A DNA stretch of 6,517 nt, taken from NCBI GenBank assembly GCA_021805955.1, contig JAJZDO010000611.1:1-6517 (forward strand), given 5' to 3'. Below the pieces are notes generated by a model that worked only from the letters and a program-made list of their open reading frames with translations, made no database searches and was not told the origin of the DNA. Made by a program: the position numbers and the translations under genes. The DNA is from Acidobacteriota bacterium (GTDB lineage: Bacteria; Acidobacteriota; Terriglobia; Terriglobales; Acidobacteriaceae). This document shows positions 6,112-6,517 of this stretch, piece by piece. Every line of letters begins with the position of its first letter. The first letter of the stretch is position 1.

Positions 6112-6517
6112 ATGGGTAGGATGTTTCGTTTCATCGCAGTCTCTCTGTTCGCGTGCATTATTATTCCCGCTCGCGCACAAACTACAGTTCCGCCGGCAAA
6201 ATATCCGTTTCAGGATCCGAATTTGCCGAGGGAAAAGCGAATCGACAACATACTCTCTCTGATGACGCTCGATGAGAAGATCGAATGCCTGGGAACAAAT
6301 ACTGGAGTTCCCCGGCTTGGCATTCCGAGCTATGGGAGCTCGGAGGGGATCCATGGCGTGGTGCGACGGAGCAACGCTCGGAAAAATATAACGACGATCA
6401 CTACAACGCAATTTCCCCAACCTCCTGGAATGGGAGAGAGCTGGGACCCCGATCTCGTACGCGAAGCAGGCGCGGTAGAAGGTCATGAAGCGCGCTTCAT
6501 CTCCCAAACGAAGAAGT
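6112..6517 (+). CDS. Glycoside hydrolase family 3 enzyme, N-terminal part, secreted
   Basis: The reading frame is open to the window end (135 complete codons plus one base); the 3' part is missing. The start at 6112 has GGAG (6102-6105) with a 6-nt spacer, better placed than the in-frame ATG at 6121. A signal peptide is clear: hydrophobic core FIAVSLFACIII and an A-R-A cleavage site at 20-22. GH3 hallmarks follow: the pre-domain with REKRIDNILSLMTLDEKI (40-57), then PRLGIPSYGSSEGIHGV (67-83), corresponding to the family's G-I-P-x-y...E-x-x-H-G-V sugar-site segment, and FPQPPGMGESWDPDLVREAG (101-120) with EAR (126-128). The family hydrolyses beta-glucosides, beta-xylosides or related bonds. 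The nucleophile Asp would lie beyond the window, so specificity and integrity cannot be judged. It diverges from the sulfatase operon, suggesting a shared glycan target. Confidence 0.88.
   Translation, partial: MGRMFRFIAVSLFACIIIPARAQTTVPPAKYPFQDPNLPREKRIDNILSLMTLDEKIECLGTNTGVPRLGIPSYGSSEGIHGVVRRSNARKNITTITTTQFPQPPGMGESWDPDLVREAGAVEGHEARFISQTKK

Noticed and set aside
6088..6507. Open frame of 139 codons antisense to the GH3 gene
   Set aside because: The plus strand carries clear GH3 motifs and a signal peptide; the antisense product has no recognisable feature.

Overview
The window looks like chromosomal DNA of an acidobacterium, probably class Terriglobia (Acidobacteriaceae-like). This rests on three things: a YXWXGXW-repeat surface protein whose order of segments matches a family I know mainly from those genomes, moderately GC-rich coding sequence, and a soil-type set of secreted carbohydrate-active enzymes. 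The assignment is an inference, because no rRNA or taxonomic marker gene is present.

Layout: (1) Bases 1-774 (+) hold the 3' part of the YXWXGXW-repeat protein. (2) Bases 775-1029 are non-coding; I see no convincing promoter or terminator there, only a weak 5-bp inverted repeat. (3) Bases 1030-1293 (+) encode an 87-residue exported, very basic small protein of unknown role. (4) Bases 1294-1429 separate converging genes and contain a 15-bp stem-loop at 1392-1429, directly against the stop codon of the opposing operon. (5) A three-gene minus-strand operon covers 5820 down to 1430: sulfatase B (4324-5820), a radical-SAM anaerobic-type sulfatase maturase with an extra C-terminal SEC-C zinc motif (2898-4247), and sulfatase A (1430-2887). 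(6) Bases 5821-6111 form a divergent regulatory region. (7) Bases 6112-6517 (+) are the start of a secreted GH3 glycosidase that runs off the window.

How the genes fit together: both sulfatases are paralogues of arylsulfatase A/GALNS type. They carry the Cys-type formylglycine signature (C-S-A-S-R) and twin-arginine-type leaders. The maturase between them has every cluster cysteine and the catalytic Asp expected of anSME enzymes. The likely sequence is that the maturase converts the active-site Cys to formylglycine in the cytoplasm, the sulfatases are exported (probably by Tat), and they remove sulfate esters from a glycan that the divergently encoded GH3 enzyme may then hydrolyse. The substrate cannot be read from the sequence.

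I found no CRISPR array, tRNA, rRNA, insertion sequence or phage gene. The most distinctive content is the self-contained sulfatase-maturase-sulfatase cassette, the SEC-C tail on the maturase, and the small basic secreted protein with an internal repeat. I do not see evidence for a wholly new system.
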